Source of the DNA: Ruminococcus sp. | GTDB taxonomy: Bacteria; Bacillota; Clostridia; Oscillospirales; Ruminococcaceae | DNA: 46,128 bases | Assembly: GCA_021200415.1 (NCBI GenBank) | Contig: JAJQGO010000046.1 | Span: forward strand, 1-46,128 | Direction of reading: 5' to 3' | Part shown: positions 33,528-41,763 of the stretch, piece by piece | How positions within the stretch are numbered: the stretch's first letter is position 1 | Layout: every line of letters starts with the position of its first letter | The notes under the pieces: model-generated | The model's database searches: none | What the model was told of the DNA's origin: nothing | Seen by the model: the letters and a program-made list of their open reading frames with translations, nothing else | Translations under genes and position numbers: made by a program

Positions 33528-35075
33528 TTGAAAAAAGAACTGCTTCAGAAGCTCAGGGAATCCCTGAAGGCTGTGATTCCTGTTGTCGCCATCGTCCTGA
33601 TTCTCTCCATGACAATTGTGGACGCTTCGGCGGAATTTATTATCATGTTCCTCATCGGAGCAGCTCTCCTCGTTTCGGGAATGATTCTCTTCACTCTCGG
33701 CGCTGACGTTTCAATGATGAAAATGGGGCAATCAGTCGGCTCGCATATTACAAAATCAAGGAAAATCCCATTTATCGCCCTCATCTGCTTCATTCTGGGA
33801 GTTATCGCAACCGTAGCTGAACCTGATCTCCGTGTTCTTGCGGATACCGTGCCAATGGTTGATTCAACCGTACTCATAGCTTCGGTTGCCGTCGGAGTCG
33901 GCTTGTTTCTGGTTATTTCATTTTTCCGTGTCTATTTGCAGATTAAGCTCAACTACATAATCACCGTCATGTATCTGCTGATTTTCGCCCTCGCCCTTTC
34001 GCCCCTCATCCCCAATAGCTTCGTTGCGGCGGCATTCGATTCGGGAGGCGTCACAACCGGTCCTATCACCGTTCCCTTTATCATGGCGCTTGGCGTGGGT
34101 CTTGCCTCTGTGCGCGGCGATAAAACCTCTCAGGAGGACAGCTTCGGACTTGTCGCCCTATGCTCAATAGGCCCTGTGCTTACGGTTCTTCTGCTGGGCG
34201 CTTTCAGCGATACCTCCGCAGTCACAGCCACCTCCGATCCCGTTCCGGTTTACAGCTCCGTCAGGGAGATTCTTTCGGCATACGCAAAGGCGTTCCCCGA
34301 CTATTTCAAGGAGGTTGCCTCCGCGCTGCTCCCCATCGTGGCATTTTTCATCATCTTCCAGATTTTCTCACTGAAGCTCCCCAAAATGGAGGTAATCAAA
34401 ATCAGCGTCGGACTTGTCTACACCTACGTAGGACTCGTTCTTTTCCTGACAGGCGTTAATGTCGGATTTATGCCTATGGGTACGTTTATCGGGCAGGAGC
34501 TTGGTTCGGGCAGCTATTATTGGCTGCTTGTCCCCGTCTGCGCCCTGATCGGCTATTTTATCGTTGCCGCAGAGCCAGCCGTTCATGTACTCAAGCAGCA
34601 GGTGGAGGACGTCACAGACGGCAGAATCAGCGGAAAATCAATGGGCTTCGCCCTCGGAATCGGAGTTGCCGTTTCGGTGGGACTGGCAATGGTTCGCGTC
34701 ATTACGGGAATTTCAATTTGGTACATTCTCATTCCGGCATATCTTTTCTCCATAATCATGACGTTTTTCGTGCCGCCCATTTTTACCGCAATTGCCTTCG
34801 ATTCGGGCGGAGTTGCCTCCGGCCCTATGACTGCGACATTTCTGCTGCCCCTTGCCATTGGTGCTTGCGAAGCCCGAGGCGGCAGCATTCTTACCGATGC
34901 GTTCGGACTTGTGGCTTTCGTTGCGGCAGCTCCTCTTGTCACGATTCAGCTGATGGGGCTTATAAGCAAAATCAAGTCCGCAGGAAGAGCAAAAACTCCT
35001 GTTGTTGCCGATATTCCCCTGTCTGATGAGATTGTCGAGTTTGATGTATACGAGGAGGGCATTTTAAATGAGTGA
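33528..35075 (+). CDS. Double-DUF1538 integral membrane transporter
   Basis: 515 residues with about 12 membrane helices in two homologous halves. Each half carries the signature AFDSGGV…GP(I/M)T followed by DSFGLVA or DAFGLVA. A TVAEPDL motif in half one matches VAAEPAV in half two. DUF1538 proteins occur either as two short subunits or as one fused chain, as here. The Halomonas pair UmpA/UmpB has been reported as a Na+(K+)/H+ antiporter, so cation/proton exchange is the best guess. The start is TTG at 33528 behind GAGAGGTG; the GTG at 33519 would leave no binding site. It overlaps the PII-like gene by 8 bp. Confidence 0.85.
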   Translation: MKKELLQKLRESLKAVIPVVAIVLILSMTIVDASAEFIIMFLIGAALLVSGMILFTLGADVSMMKMGQSVGSHITKSRKIPFIALICFILGVIATVAEPDLRVLADTVPMVDSTVLIASVAVGVGLFLVISFFRVYLQIKLNYIITVMYLLIFALALSPLIPNSFVAAAFDSGGVTTGPITVPFIMALGVGLASVRGDKTSQEDSFGLVALCSIGPVLTVLLLGAFSDTSAVTATSDPVPVYSSVREILSAYAKAFPDYFKEVASALLPIVAFFIIFQIFSLKLPKMEVIKISVGLVYTYVGLVLFLTGVNVGFMPMGTFIGQELGSGSYYWLLVPVCALIGYFIVAAEPAVHVLKQQVEDVTDGRISGKSMGFALGIGVAVSVGLAMVRVITGISIWYILIPAYLFSIIMTFFVPPIFTAIAFDSGGVASGPMTATFLLPLAIGACEARGGSILTDAFGLVAFVAAAPLVTIQLMGLISKIKSAGRAKTPVVADIPLSDEIVEFDVYEEGILNE

Positions 35076-35769
35076 ACAGATGAGAGTCGTTTTCAGCATT
35101 GTGGATTACGGCAAAAGCGAGGATATAATTAAAATCTATAATCAGCAGAGCATTCCTATCAGCCTTGTCACCCACGGTCACGGAGCTGCCGATTCGGAAA
35201 TGCTTAATTATCTCGGGTTCGGCGAGAATAAAAAATGCGTAATCATTAGCCTTATGACAGCCGAACGTGCCAGACGCTTTATCCTGTCCGCAGAAGAGCA
35301 ATTACAGCTCAGCGAGCCAGGAAGGGGTATTATTTTTTCCGTTCCCATTTCAAGCATGACGGCTTTTCTTGCGGAGCTTATACGCCGTGACGGCGAAAAA
35401 TATACGGAAAATTCAAAGGAGAGTGAGCAGAAAATGTCCGCAGATTATCAGCACGAGCTTATTGTTGCAATCATCACAAAGGGCTTCTTCCCCGAGGTCA
35501 AGGCTGCTGCCAATTCCGCGGGAGCAAAGGGCGGCACGCTGATTCATGCCCTCGGTCTTGGGGGCGAGGAGGCTCAGAAGTTCCTCGGCATTTCAATTCA
35601 GCCCGAAAAGGACGTCATCCTCATTATCGTTCGGCGTCAGGAGAAAAACAAGGTCATGAAGGCAATTGCGGACGCTGCGGGAATCAGCACACAGGGACGC
35701 GGAATTATCTTTTCCGTGCCTGTGGATTCGGCATTCGGTCTTAGCGAAGCCCCCATGCTTTCTGAGTGA
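35068..35769 (+). CDS. Tandem PII-like regulatory protein
   Basis: 233 residues containing two ferredoxin-like PII domains in one chain (about 5-110 and 125-225). Each ends with the same motif, GRGIIFSVP, comparable to the GxGKIF-type C-loop of GlnB/PII. Stretches VTHGHGAADSEMLNYLGFG and GGTLIHALGLGGEEAQKFLG are equivalent T-loop regions and differ from classical PII (no uridylylated Tyr motif). The gene overlaps the DUF1538 gene by 8 bp, so the product is very likely a regulator of that transporter, responding to a nucleotide or similar ligand. PII proteins are trimers; a fused double unit must assemble differently. Confidence 0.8.
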   Translation: MSEQMRVVFSIVDYGKSEDIIKIYNQQSIPISLVTHGHGAADSEMLNYLGFGENKKCVIISLMTAERARRFILSAEEQLQLSEPGRGIIFSVPISSMTAFLAELIRRDGEKYTENSKESEQKMSADYQHELIVAIITKGFFPEVKAAANSAGAKGGTLIHALGLGGEEAQKFLGISIQPEKDVILIIVRRQEKNKVMKAIADAAGISTQGRGIIFSVPVDSAFGLSEAPMLSE

Positions 35770-35817
35770 GTCGGGGATTCCCGAATCCATATTCCGACAA
35801 ATACACCTATCCCAAAA

Positions 35818-35846
35818 AAGCGGAGCATAGGCTCCGCTTCGTTTTT
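35818..35846. terminator. Bidirectional terminator between PII-like gene and serA
   Basis: AAGCGGAGC (35818-35826) pairs with GCTCCGCTT (35831-35839). Rightward it is followed by CGTTTTTA, leftward by TTTTGGG after the stem's own TT. Confidence 0.8.
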
Positions 35847-35854
35847 ATCTGGAA

Positions 35855-37015
35855 TTACTTAATAACTCTTACTCTGATAACGCCGTCAATCGCCTTGATT
35901 GCGTCCGCAACCGCATCAGTCACATCACCTGCAACGTCCATGATTGTGTAAGCGTAATCCTTCTTGCTTGCGTTGACCATGTTGTCAATGTTCAGACCTG
36001 CATTTCCCACAGCCGAAGTCATAGCCGCGATAAGGGCAGGAATATTCTTATGAATCACGCAAACCTTAGTTCCGAGAGCGTTCATAGAAGCGTTGGGGAG
36101 GTTCACGCTGTTTCTGATGTTGCCGTTTTCGATGTAGTCAATAAGCTCCTGTGCAGCCATAACTGCGCAGTTGTCCTCGCTTTCGGGCGTTGAAGCTCCA
36201 AGGTGCGGAAGGACGATAATATTCTCCTCGCCGAGAACAACGTCATCGGCAAAATCGGTAACATACTTTGCAATCTTGCCGCTCTTGATGCCTGCAACTA
36301 CAGCCTCGCTGTTGATAAGCTCGCCTCTCGCAAGGTTAATCAGACGTACACCGTCCTTCATGAGAGCTATCTGCTCAGCGTCAATAGTATTCTTTGTGCT
36401 GGGCATATACGGCACGTGAATTGTAATGTAATCGCTCGTTTTGTAGATGTCGTTTACATCTGTCGTAATCTTAACTGATGGGTCAAGGTGGAGAGCTGCG
36501 TTTACGGAAAGATACGGGTCGTAGCCAATAACGCTCATTCCCAGTGCAACGGCTGTATTTGCAATCTTTCCGCCGATAGCTCCAAGACCGATGATTCCGA
36601 GAGTTTTTCCCATGATTTCAGGGCCTGCGAATTTAGCCTTGCCGCCCTCAACAGTTTTCGGAGCGTCGGGAGTTCCCTTGAGAGATGCAGCCCATGCGGC
36701 AGCCTCCGTGATTTTTCTTGAAGAGAGAAGCAGCGCGCAGATTGCAAGCTCCTTTACGGCGTTTGAGTTAGCTCCGGGAGTATTGAAAACGCAGATTCCC
36801 TCCTCAGCGCAGCGTTCAACAGGAATATTGTTTACACCTGCTCCTGCACGGGCAATGGCAAGAAGATTGCTGCCGAATTCCATATCGTGCATTTTTGCGG
36901 AACGAACCATTATTGCGTCGGGATTTTCGCAGCTGTCAGAAACGGTATAAGCCGTCTTGTCAAAAATATCTGTTCCCAGCGTGGAAATTTTATTAAGTGT
37001 CTGGATATTGTACAT
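35855..37015 (-). CDS. serA: D-3-phosphoglycerate dehydrogenase
   Basis: 386 residues catalysing the first step of serine synthesis, 3-phosphoglycerate to phosphohydroxypyruvate with NAD. The Rossmann motif GLGAIGGKIANTAVALGM is near residue 145, the catalytic Arg is in INLARGELINSEAV, and the catalytic His in VLPHLGASTPESEDN. A C-terminal ACT domain (about 315-386, VIHKNIPALIAAMTSAVGNA) probably mediates serine feedback. The length is that of the short SerA type. It lies 28 bp after serC in the same orientation, with AAGAGG before the ATG. Confidence 0.95.
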   Translation of the reverse strand: MYNIQTLNKISTLGTDIFDKTAYTVSDSCENPDAIMVRSAKMHDMEFGSNLLAIARAGAGVNNIPVERCAEEGICVFNTPGANSNAVKELAICALLLSSRKITEAAAWAASLKGTPDAPKTVEGGKAKFAGPEIMGKTLGIIGLGAIGGKIANTAVALGMSVIGYDPYLSVNAALHLDPSVKITTDVNDIYKTSDYITIHVPYMPSTKNTIDAEQIALMKDGVRLINLARGELINSEAVVAGIKSGKIAKYVTDFADDVVLGEENIIVLPHLGASTPESEDNCAVMAAQELIDYIENGNIRNSVNLPNASMNALGTKVCVIHKNIPALIAAMTSAVGNAGLNIDNMVNASKKDYAYTIMDVAGDVTDAVADAIKAIDGVIRVRVIK

Positions 37016-37043
37016 TTAAAAGTACCTCTTTTCGATTATGATA

Positions 37044-38132
37044 TTATTTAAGGTTTTCAGCTTCAAATTTTTTCATAAATTCAACAAGCTTCTCAACGCC
37101 CTCGATAGGCATAGCGTTGTAGATTGAAGCTCTCATGCCGCCAACCGTTCTGTGACCCTTGAGGTTCTCGAAGCCTGCCTCCTTAGCCTCCTTGACAAAC
37201 TTAGCGTCAAGCTCTGCGTCACCTGTAACAAAGGGAACATTCATAAGCGAACGATCCTCCGGAACTACAGTGCCCTTGAAGAGCTTGCTCTCATCGAGGA
37301 AATCATAAAGGATCTTAGCCTTTTTCTCGTTGTGAGTCTTCATTGCTTCAAGTCCGCCCATTTTCTTAAGCCACTTGAATACCTTGCCGCAGATATAAAT
37401 TCCGTATGCGGGAGGTGTGTTGTAGAGGGACTGTGCGTCTGCGTGAACCTTATATGTGAGCATTGTGGGAGTATCCTTTATAGGCGGCTCATCGGGAATC
37501 AGATCCTCACGGATAATCACGATAACAACACCGGCAGGGCCGATATTTTTCTGAACTCCGCCGTAGATAACGCCGTACTTTGTAACGTCAACAGGCTCTG
37601 AGAGGAAGCATGATGAAACGTCGGCAACAAGAGTCTTGCCCTTTGTGTTGGGGAGAGTCTTGTATTTTGTTCCGTAAATCGTATTGTTCTCGCAGATGTA
37701 AACATAGTCTGCGTCCTCGCTGATGGGGAGATCAGAGCAGTCGGGGATATATGAGAACGTCTTATCCTCAGATGAAGCAATCTTGTTTACCTTGCCGTAC
37801 TTCTGAGCCTCCTGATAAGCCTTCTTAGCCCACTGACCTGTGACGATATAATCGGCAACTCCGTTTTTCATAAGGTTCATAGGAATCATTGCGAACTGCT
37901 GCGAAGCGCCGCCCTGCAAAAAGAGAACCTTATAATTGTCAGGGATATTCATAAGGTCGCGGAGATCCTGTTCAGCCTCCTTGATAATAGTATCATAAGC
38001 CTTGGAACGGTGGGACATCTCCATAACGGACATACCTGTTCCCTTGTAGTCAAGCATTTCGTCTGCGGCTTCCCTGAGAACCTCCTCCGGAAGAACGGCA
38101 GGTCCTGCGCTGAAATTATAAACTCTGCTCAT
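37044..38132 (-). CDS. serC: Phosphoserine aminotransferase
   Basis: 362 residues, a PLP enzyme converting phosphohydroxypyruvate and glutamate to phosphoserine. The family opening MSRVYNFSAGPAVLPEEVL, the LFLQGGASQQFAMIPMNL segment, the PLP-lysine context VIYGGVQKNIGPAGV and the C-terminal GHRTVGGMRASIYNAMP are all present. Some family members also act in pyridoxine synthesis. It is the first gene of serC-serA, with GGAGG 9 bases before the ATG. serB is not in the window. Confidence 0.96.
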   Translation of the reverse strand: MSRVYNFSAGPAVLPEEVLREAADEMLDYKGTGMSVMEMSHRSKAYDTIIKEAEQDLRDLMNIPDNYKVLFLQGGASQQFAMIPMNLMKNGVADYIVTGQWAKKAYQEAQKYGKVNKIASSEDKTFSYIPDCSDLPISEDADYVYICENNTIYGTKYKTLPNTKGKTLVADVSSCFLSEPVDVTKYGVIYGGVQKNIGPAGVVIVIIREDLIPDEPPIKDTPTMLTYKVHADAQSLYNTPPAYGIYICGKVFKWLKKMGGLEAMKTHNEKKAKILYDFLDESKLFKGTVVPEDRSLMNVPFVTGDAELDAKFVKEAKEAGFENLKGHRTVGGMRASIYNAMPIEGVEKLVEFMKKFEAENLK

Positions 38133-38223
38133 AATAAAAAACCTCCAATAAATAGATTGATATATGATAATGCGGACAGGTAATCCGCATAATTACATCG
38201 CCGCTTCATGCGATACTTCTTTA

Positions 38224-38252
38224 ATTATACTATTTTCGCCGCCATAAGTCAA
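38224..38252 (-). promoter_or_regulatory. serCA promoter
   Basis: On the minus strand TTGACT (38247-38252), a 17-base spacer and TATAAT (38224-38229). The leader of about 85 nt has two small hairpins (ATCGC/GCGAT and ATGCGGA/TCCGCAT) and no T-box. Confidence 0.8.
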
Positions 38253-38292
38253 TATAAACCGGAAATTTTTTCATTTTGTAAACGCAGGATAA

Positions 38293-38316
38293 CAAAAGGG
38301 CGGCTATATGCCGCCC
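38293..38316 (-). terminator. Terminator of the GH5 gene
   Basis: Reading leftward GGGCGGC pairs with GCCGCCC around a 5-base loop, followed by TTTTGTT. Confidence 0.75.
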
Positions 38317-38340
38317 GAGGTAAATCTGAATCAGAATATT

Positions 38341-40425
38341 TTAATTCACGCCGTTTTGGATTCCCTGAAGAATCTCCTCATTCCACGTAAGAGTTTCTCT
38401 GTCGAAAAGTCCGAAACTTGATTCGCCGCTTTCCACGTTATTGTCCCAGATAAAGCATTTGAGTCCGTAGCTTGCCGCAGAGGACAGATAGTATTCGTAA
38501 AATTCCTTTCGTGTTGAGTCATTATTGTTTGCGACTGCTCCGAATTCGCCGATGATTACAGGAGTTCCGTTGTCAATGAATTTTGTTTTGAGCTTCCGGA
38601 ATCCCGCGTCAAGCTCGGTTTTGCTCCATTCGTTGGATTCCCCGTTTGCAAACGCCCATGGAGCGTAGTAGTGAATCGAAACTATAATGTTGTCGTCATC
38701 GGGCACAACCAAATCGTTTATTGCCGCATCCTCAATTGAAGCGGCATAGGAGGTTACAATAAGCGTGCGGTAGGCATTGTTTCCTCCGGTGCCTCTCACT
38801 GTATCCACAAAATCCTGTTCATACATATTGATAACGGCACGTTCCTCCGCTGTGCCTCCCGTCCATTCGGCGGAGCTGCCGACAGTTCGAGGCTCGTTCA
38901 TGCCCTCAAAGAGAAGGCGGTCGCCGTAATCTCCGAAGCGTGCGCATATCTGCTCCCATATTCTGCAAAGCTTGGCGCTGTCAGCTTCGTATTCGCTTTC
39001 GCTGGGCGTGAACCATATATAATCGTCATGGTGCATATTGAGTATAACGAACATACCGCTGTTGTAGGCGTAATCCACAACCTCCTGTACTCTGTCCATC
39101 CATTCCGAATCTATCGTGTCGCCGTTCATATGCTCTCCCCACGTTACAGGAATACGGATTGCGTTGAAGCCTGCGCTCCTGACGGCATCTATCATAGCCT
39201 GTGTGGTTTTCGGATTTCCCCACGCTGTTTCCGCATCGTCAGTCCAGTCGCTGTAATCGTAGCATTCAAGGGAATTTCCCAGTACCCAGCCAACCTTAAT
39301 TGCCGATACTATTTCATCTGCGCTTCGGAAATCGCCGCTGTCAGAGGAGGTATCCGTTATCTGCGCCTGACTGTCGGAATCGGAATCATCATCGTCATCG
39401 GATACGGAGGCTGCTGAACCGTTTTTGTAGGCATATTTAATCGAAACCGAATCAAGTGTAACGGCTGCCTGATCGCTCCACCAGTATCCAAGCATAGCTT
39501 CGCCCCCGATTTTAACCTTGTCGCTTACGGAATCGGGAATAATCCACGTAAGGGAGAGTGACGAGCTGTCGGTGAATACGGCAATATCCCCCGATTGATA
39601 CCAGCCGTCGGAGTTATCGGCTGAAATGCCGAACGCTCCCGTGAACTTGCCCAGCGAGCCGCCGGAGCTGATGTTATAGACGATTGCCGTGGGTGCACAG
39701 TCCTCCGGAACGGCGTCCGCATAGCTGAACTTCACCGTATTGTCGGCATCGTTGTATCCAACGCTCTGTCCAACGTCAAGGGAAACAGTGCCGTCGCAGG
39801 AAATCTCCCTGGTGCGTGTGTAGGTGCAGATAACCTCCTCGACACGTATGCTTGTGACGCTGCCCCACCAGTAGCCGAAAAGCACCTCGCCGCCTGCGTC
39901 AATGCAGCTGCTGACCTCGCTCGGGACGTTCCATGTTATTTCGCCGTATGTACCCTCTGTTGCGGAGGAAAAATCCTCCGACTGATACCAGCCCTCATCG
40001 GTTGCAGCAGAGCAGCTGTCTGTTACGGAAATTCCGCAGCCGCCCTTGAACGTGCCGATATTACCGCCGTCAGAATAAATAATAAATGTGAACGAGGAAA
40101 CAGTGTCACCGTCCTCAATAAAGCTGCTCAGGGGAATGGAAACAGTATTGCTGCCATCCTCACGCATAATAGTCTGGCTGAGCGTCACCTGTGAACCGAG
40201 GGTGGACGATATAGTTTCCGTCGGGCTTACATGAACCGTTGTAGGCTCGGGAGTCGGCTCTTCTGTTTCCGGTTCCGTCTCAGCTGCTGCCTCCGTATCG
40301 CTGCTTTCGGCTGCGGAGGACGAGCTGCTTTCTGACGTGCTTTCGGAGCTGCTGTCACTGCTGCATCCCGCAAGGGAAACCGCCATAGCTGCCGCAGCAA
40401 GCAGAGCTGTTAATTTTTTTATCAT
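38341..40425 (-). CDS. GH5 (subfamily 4-like) endoglucanase lipoprotein with two binding modules
   Basis: 694 residues. The signal ends in the lipobox SLAGC (Cys21), so the enzyme is membrane-anchored outside the cell. A Ser/Glu linker is followed by two related beta modules (about 68-205 and 206-340), each with a WYQS aromatic cluster, a W-x-(V/I)-P strand and GYWW. The GH5 barrel spans about 365-694. It opens GWVLGNSLECYDY, carries the acid/base in FEGMNEPR (Glu511) and the nucleophile in VIIGEFGA (Glu627). The WGNPKTTQAMIDAVRSAGFN pattern suggests GH5_4, acting on beta-glucan or xyloglucan. There is no dockerin, unlike the protein at 23684 that shares its modules. Confidence 0.9.
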   Translation of the reverse strand: MIKKLTALLAAAAMAVSLAGCSSDSSSESTSESSSSSAAESSDTEAAAETEPETEEPTPEPTTVHVSPTETISSTLGSQVTLSQTIMREDGSNTVSIPLSSFIEDGDTVSSFTFIIYSDGGNIGTFKGGCGISVTDSCSAATDEGWYQSEDFSSATEGTYGEITWNVPSEVSSCIDAGGEVLFGYWWGSVTSIRVEEVICTYTRTREISCDGTVSLDVGQSVGYNDADNTVKFSYADAVPEDCAPTAIVYNISSGGSLGKFTGAFGISADNSDGWYQSGDIAVFTDSSSLSLTWIIPDSVSDKVKIGGEAMLGYWWSDQAAVTLDSVSIKYAYKNGSAASVSDDDDDSDSDSQAQITDTSSDSGDFRSADEIVSAIKVGWVLGNSLECYDYSDWTDDAETAWGNPKTTQAMIDAVRSAGFNAIRIPVTWGEHMNGDTIDSEWMDRVQEVVDYAYNSGMFVILNMHHDDYIWFTPSESEYEADSAKLCRIWEQICARFGDYGDRLLFEGMNEPRTVGSSAEWTGGTAEERAVINMYEQDFVDTVRGTGGNNAYRTLIVTSYAASIEDAAINDLVVPDDDNIIVSIHYYAPWAFANGESNEWSKTELDAGFRKLKTKFIDNGTPVIIGEFGAVANNNDSTRKEFYEYYLSSAASYGLKCFIWDNNVESGESSFGLFDRETLTWNEEILQGIQNGVN

Positions 40426-40464
40426 TATAATTTACCTCTCCTTATCATTAATCTTTCCGCAATA

Positions 40465-40493
40465 AGTATACCATCTTTTCCCCCGCAATTCAA
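40465..40493 (-). promoter_or_regulatory. GH5 gene promoter
   Basis: On the minus strand TTGAAT (40488-40493), a 17-base spacer and TATACT (40465-40470). Confidence 0.75.
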
Positions 40494-40546
40494 GACGCAA
40501 AATACTTATTTGCATATATATGCCAAAAAATCAGCTCACACCGCAC

Positions 40547-40575
40547 TTGAAATTGGAAAAAAAATGAGGTATAAT
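40547..40575 (+). promoter_or_regulatory. Promoter of the DUF4317-CLC operon
   Basis: TTGAAA (40547-40552), a 17-base spacer and TATAAT (40570-40575). The leader of about 47 nt has a small GC hairpin and ends with GAAAGGA. Confidence 0.8.
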
Positions 40576-40628
40576 TGTATGGCGAGCCGTCTCAGGCGGC
40601 GTATCTAATGACGAAAGGAACTAATCAG

Positions 40629-41762
40629 ATGAATAAAAAGGAAACAGCAGAAATTAAAAAGAACTTTTCCGATAAAAGCGGATTTTTTATTATGGAGAAA
40701 ATTTTAACGGCATTTATTGACGCTGATAAAAATCTGCGCTATCACAATATAAATTCCTGCCTTACCATGTCCGTTGAGGAGCATGATGTCTATGACGAAA
40801 CCCTCAAAAAGGTGCTTAACACGAATGTCGGAAAATCCTTCGTGGAATATGAGTTTCCCAACGAGGCTTACGATGAGGGACAGCCGCAGGATATTCTCTA
40901 TACTCTCCTGAAATCGGAGCTGAAGGACGATGAGGCTGCTGAGAGCTTTCTCCACCATATCGCAAACAATATCGTCTACGAGGGTCCGTTTGCCGTTGTG
41001 ACGGCTTACTGCTCATACACGGTGAAAACAAAGGACAAGAACGATGAATTCAGCATTGACGCGGAGGACGAAATCTACCGCTACCTCCTGACTGCAATCT
41101 GCCCCGTACATACCGGCAGCGACGGATTCGTTTTTGATTCCTTCAACAATGAGATTACAAAAAAGCTCAACACAGAGCTTATTATAAGCAAGGCTCCCTC
41201 GGACGGCTTCCTCTACCCCGTTTTCAGCAACCGCAGCACCGATGTGAACCATGTCATGTACTATACAAAATCCGCAGGCAAGCCCAATATCTCCATCGTT
41301 GAGGACGTTCTTGGCTGCACCTTCGTTATGTCGGCTGAAAACGAAAAGGCAAGCTTTCAGAATATCCTCAAAAGCGTTGTCGGGGACGACCTCGACTATA
41401 TGCTCATAAAAACCGTCAACGAGAAAATTCAGGACGTTGTTGAGGAAAACAAAAACGAAACGGACAAAACCGTCATCGACAACACAAGGCTCAAAACCAT
41501 TCTCGAGGATTCGGGCGTTCCCGAGGAACGGCTTCAGCTCCTTGAGCCTGTCTACGAGAAAACCTGCGGCGCAGCTCCCCTTACAGCGTCAAATCTCGTG
41601 GAAACAAAAACTGTTCTCTCCTCCCCCGGAATTACCGTGAACATCAAGCCCTCCGCAGCCGACAAGGTTCGCACAAGCGTTGTGGACGGCCGCAGATGTC
41701 TCCTAATTGATATTGACGACCCGACTATTGAAATAAACGGACTTCCTGTAACTCTGAGCTGA
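40629..41762 (+). CDS. DUF4317 family protein, unknown function
   Basis: 377 residues, soluble, without signal peptide or membrane helix. The opening MNKKETAEIKKNFS and the segments GSDGFVFDSFNNEI and SNRSTDVNHVMYYT are typical of DUF4317, a family seen in Lachnospiraceae and Ruminococcaceae with no known role. It is mostly alpha/beta and acidic. The start is at ATG 40629 with GAAAGGA upstream; a longer frame opens only inside the promoter. The CLC gene starts one base after its stop, so the pair is co-translated, which links DUF4317 to anion transport in this organism by context only. Confidence 0.75.
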   Translation: MNKKETAEIKKNFSDKSGFFIMEKILTAFIDADKNLRYHNINSCLTMSVEEHDVYDETLKKVLNTNVGKSFVEYEFPNEAYDEGQPQDILYTLLKSELKDDEAAESFLHHIANNIVYEGPFAVVTAYCSYTVKTKDKNDEFSIDAEDEIYRYLLTAICPVHTGSDGFVFDSFNNEITKKLNTELIISKAPSDGFLYPVFSNRSTDVNHVMYYTKSAGKPNISIVEDVLGCTFVMSAENEKASFQNILKSVVGDDLDYMLIKTVNEKIQDVVEENKNETDKTVIDNTRLKTILEDSGVPEERLQLLEPVYEKTCGAAPLTASNLVETKTVLSSPGITVNIKPSAADKVRTSVVDGRRCLLIDIDDPTIEINGLPVTLS

Positions 41763-41763
41763 T

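Noticed and set aside
38133..38223. T-box leader for serC
   Set aside because: Only two short hairpins and no T-box motif or terminator are present.
40576..40628. Fluoride riboswitch upstream of the DUF4317-CLC operon
   Set aside because: CTAATGACG resembles its 3' part, but the 5' GGNGATGG half and pseudoknot partner are absent and the leader is too short.
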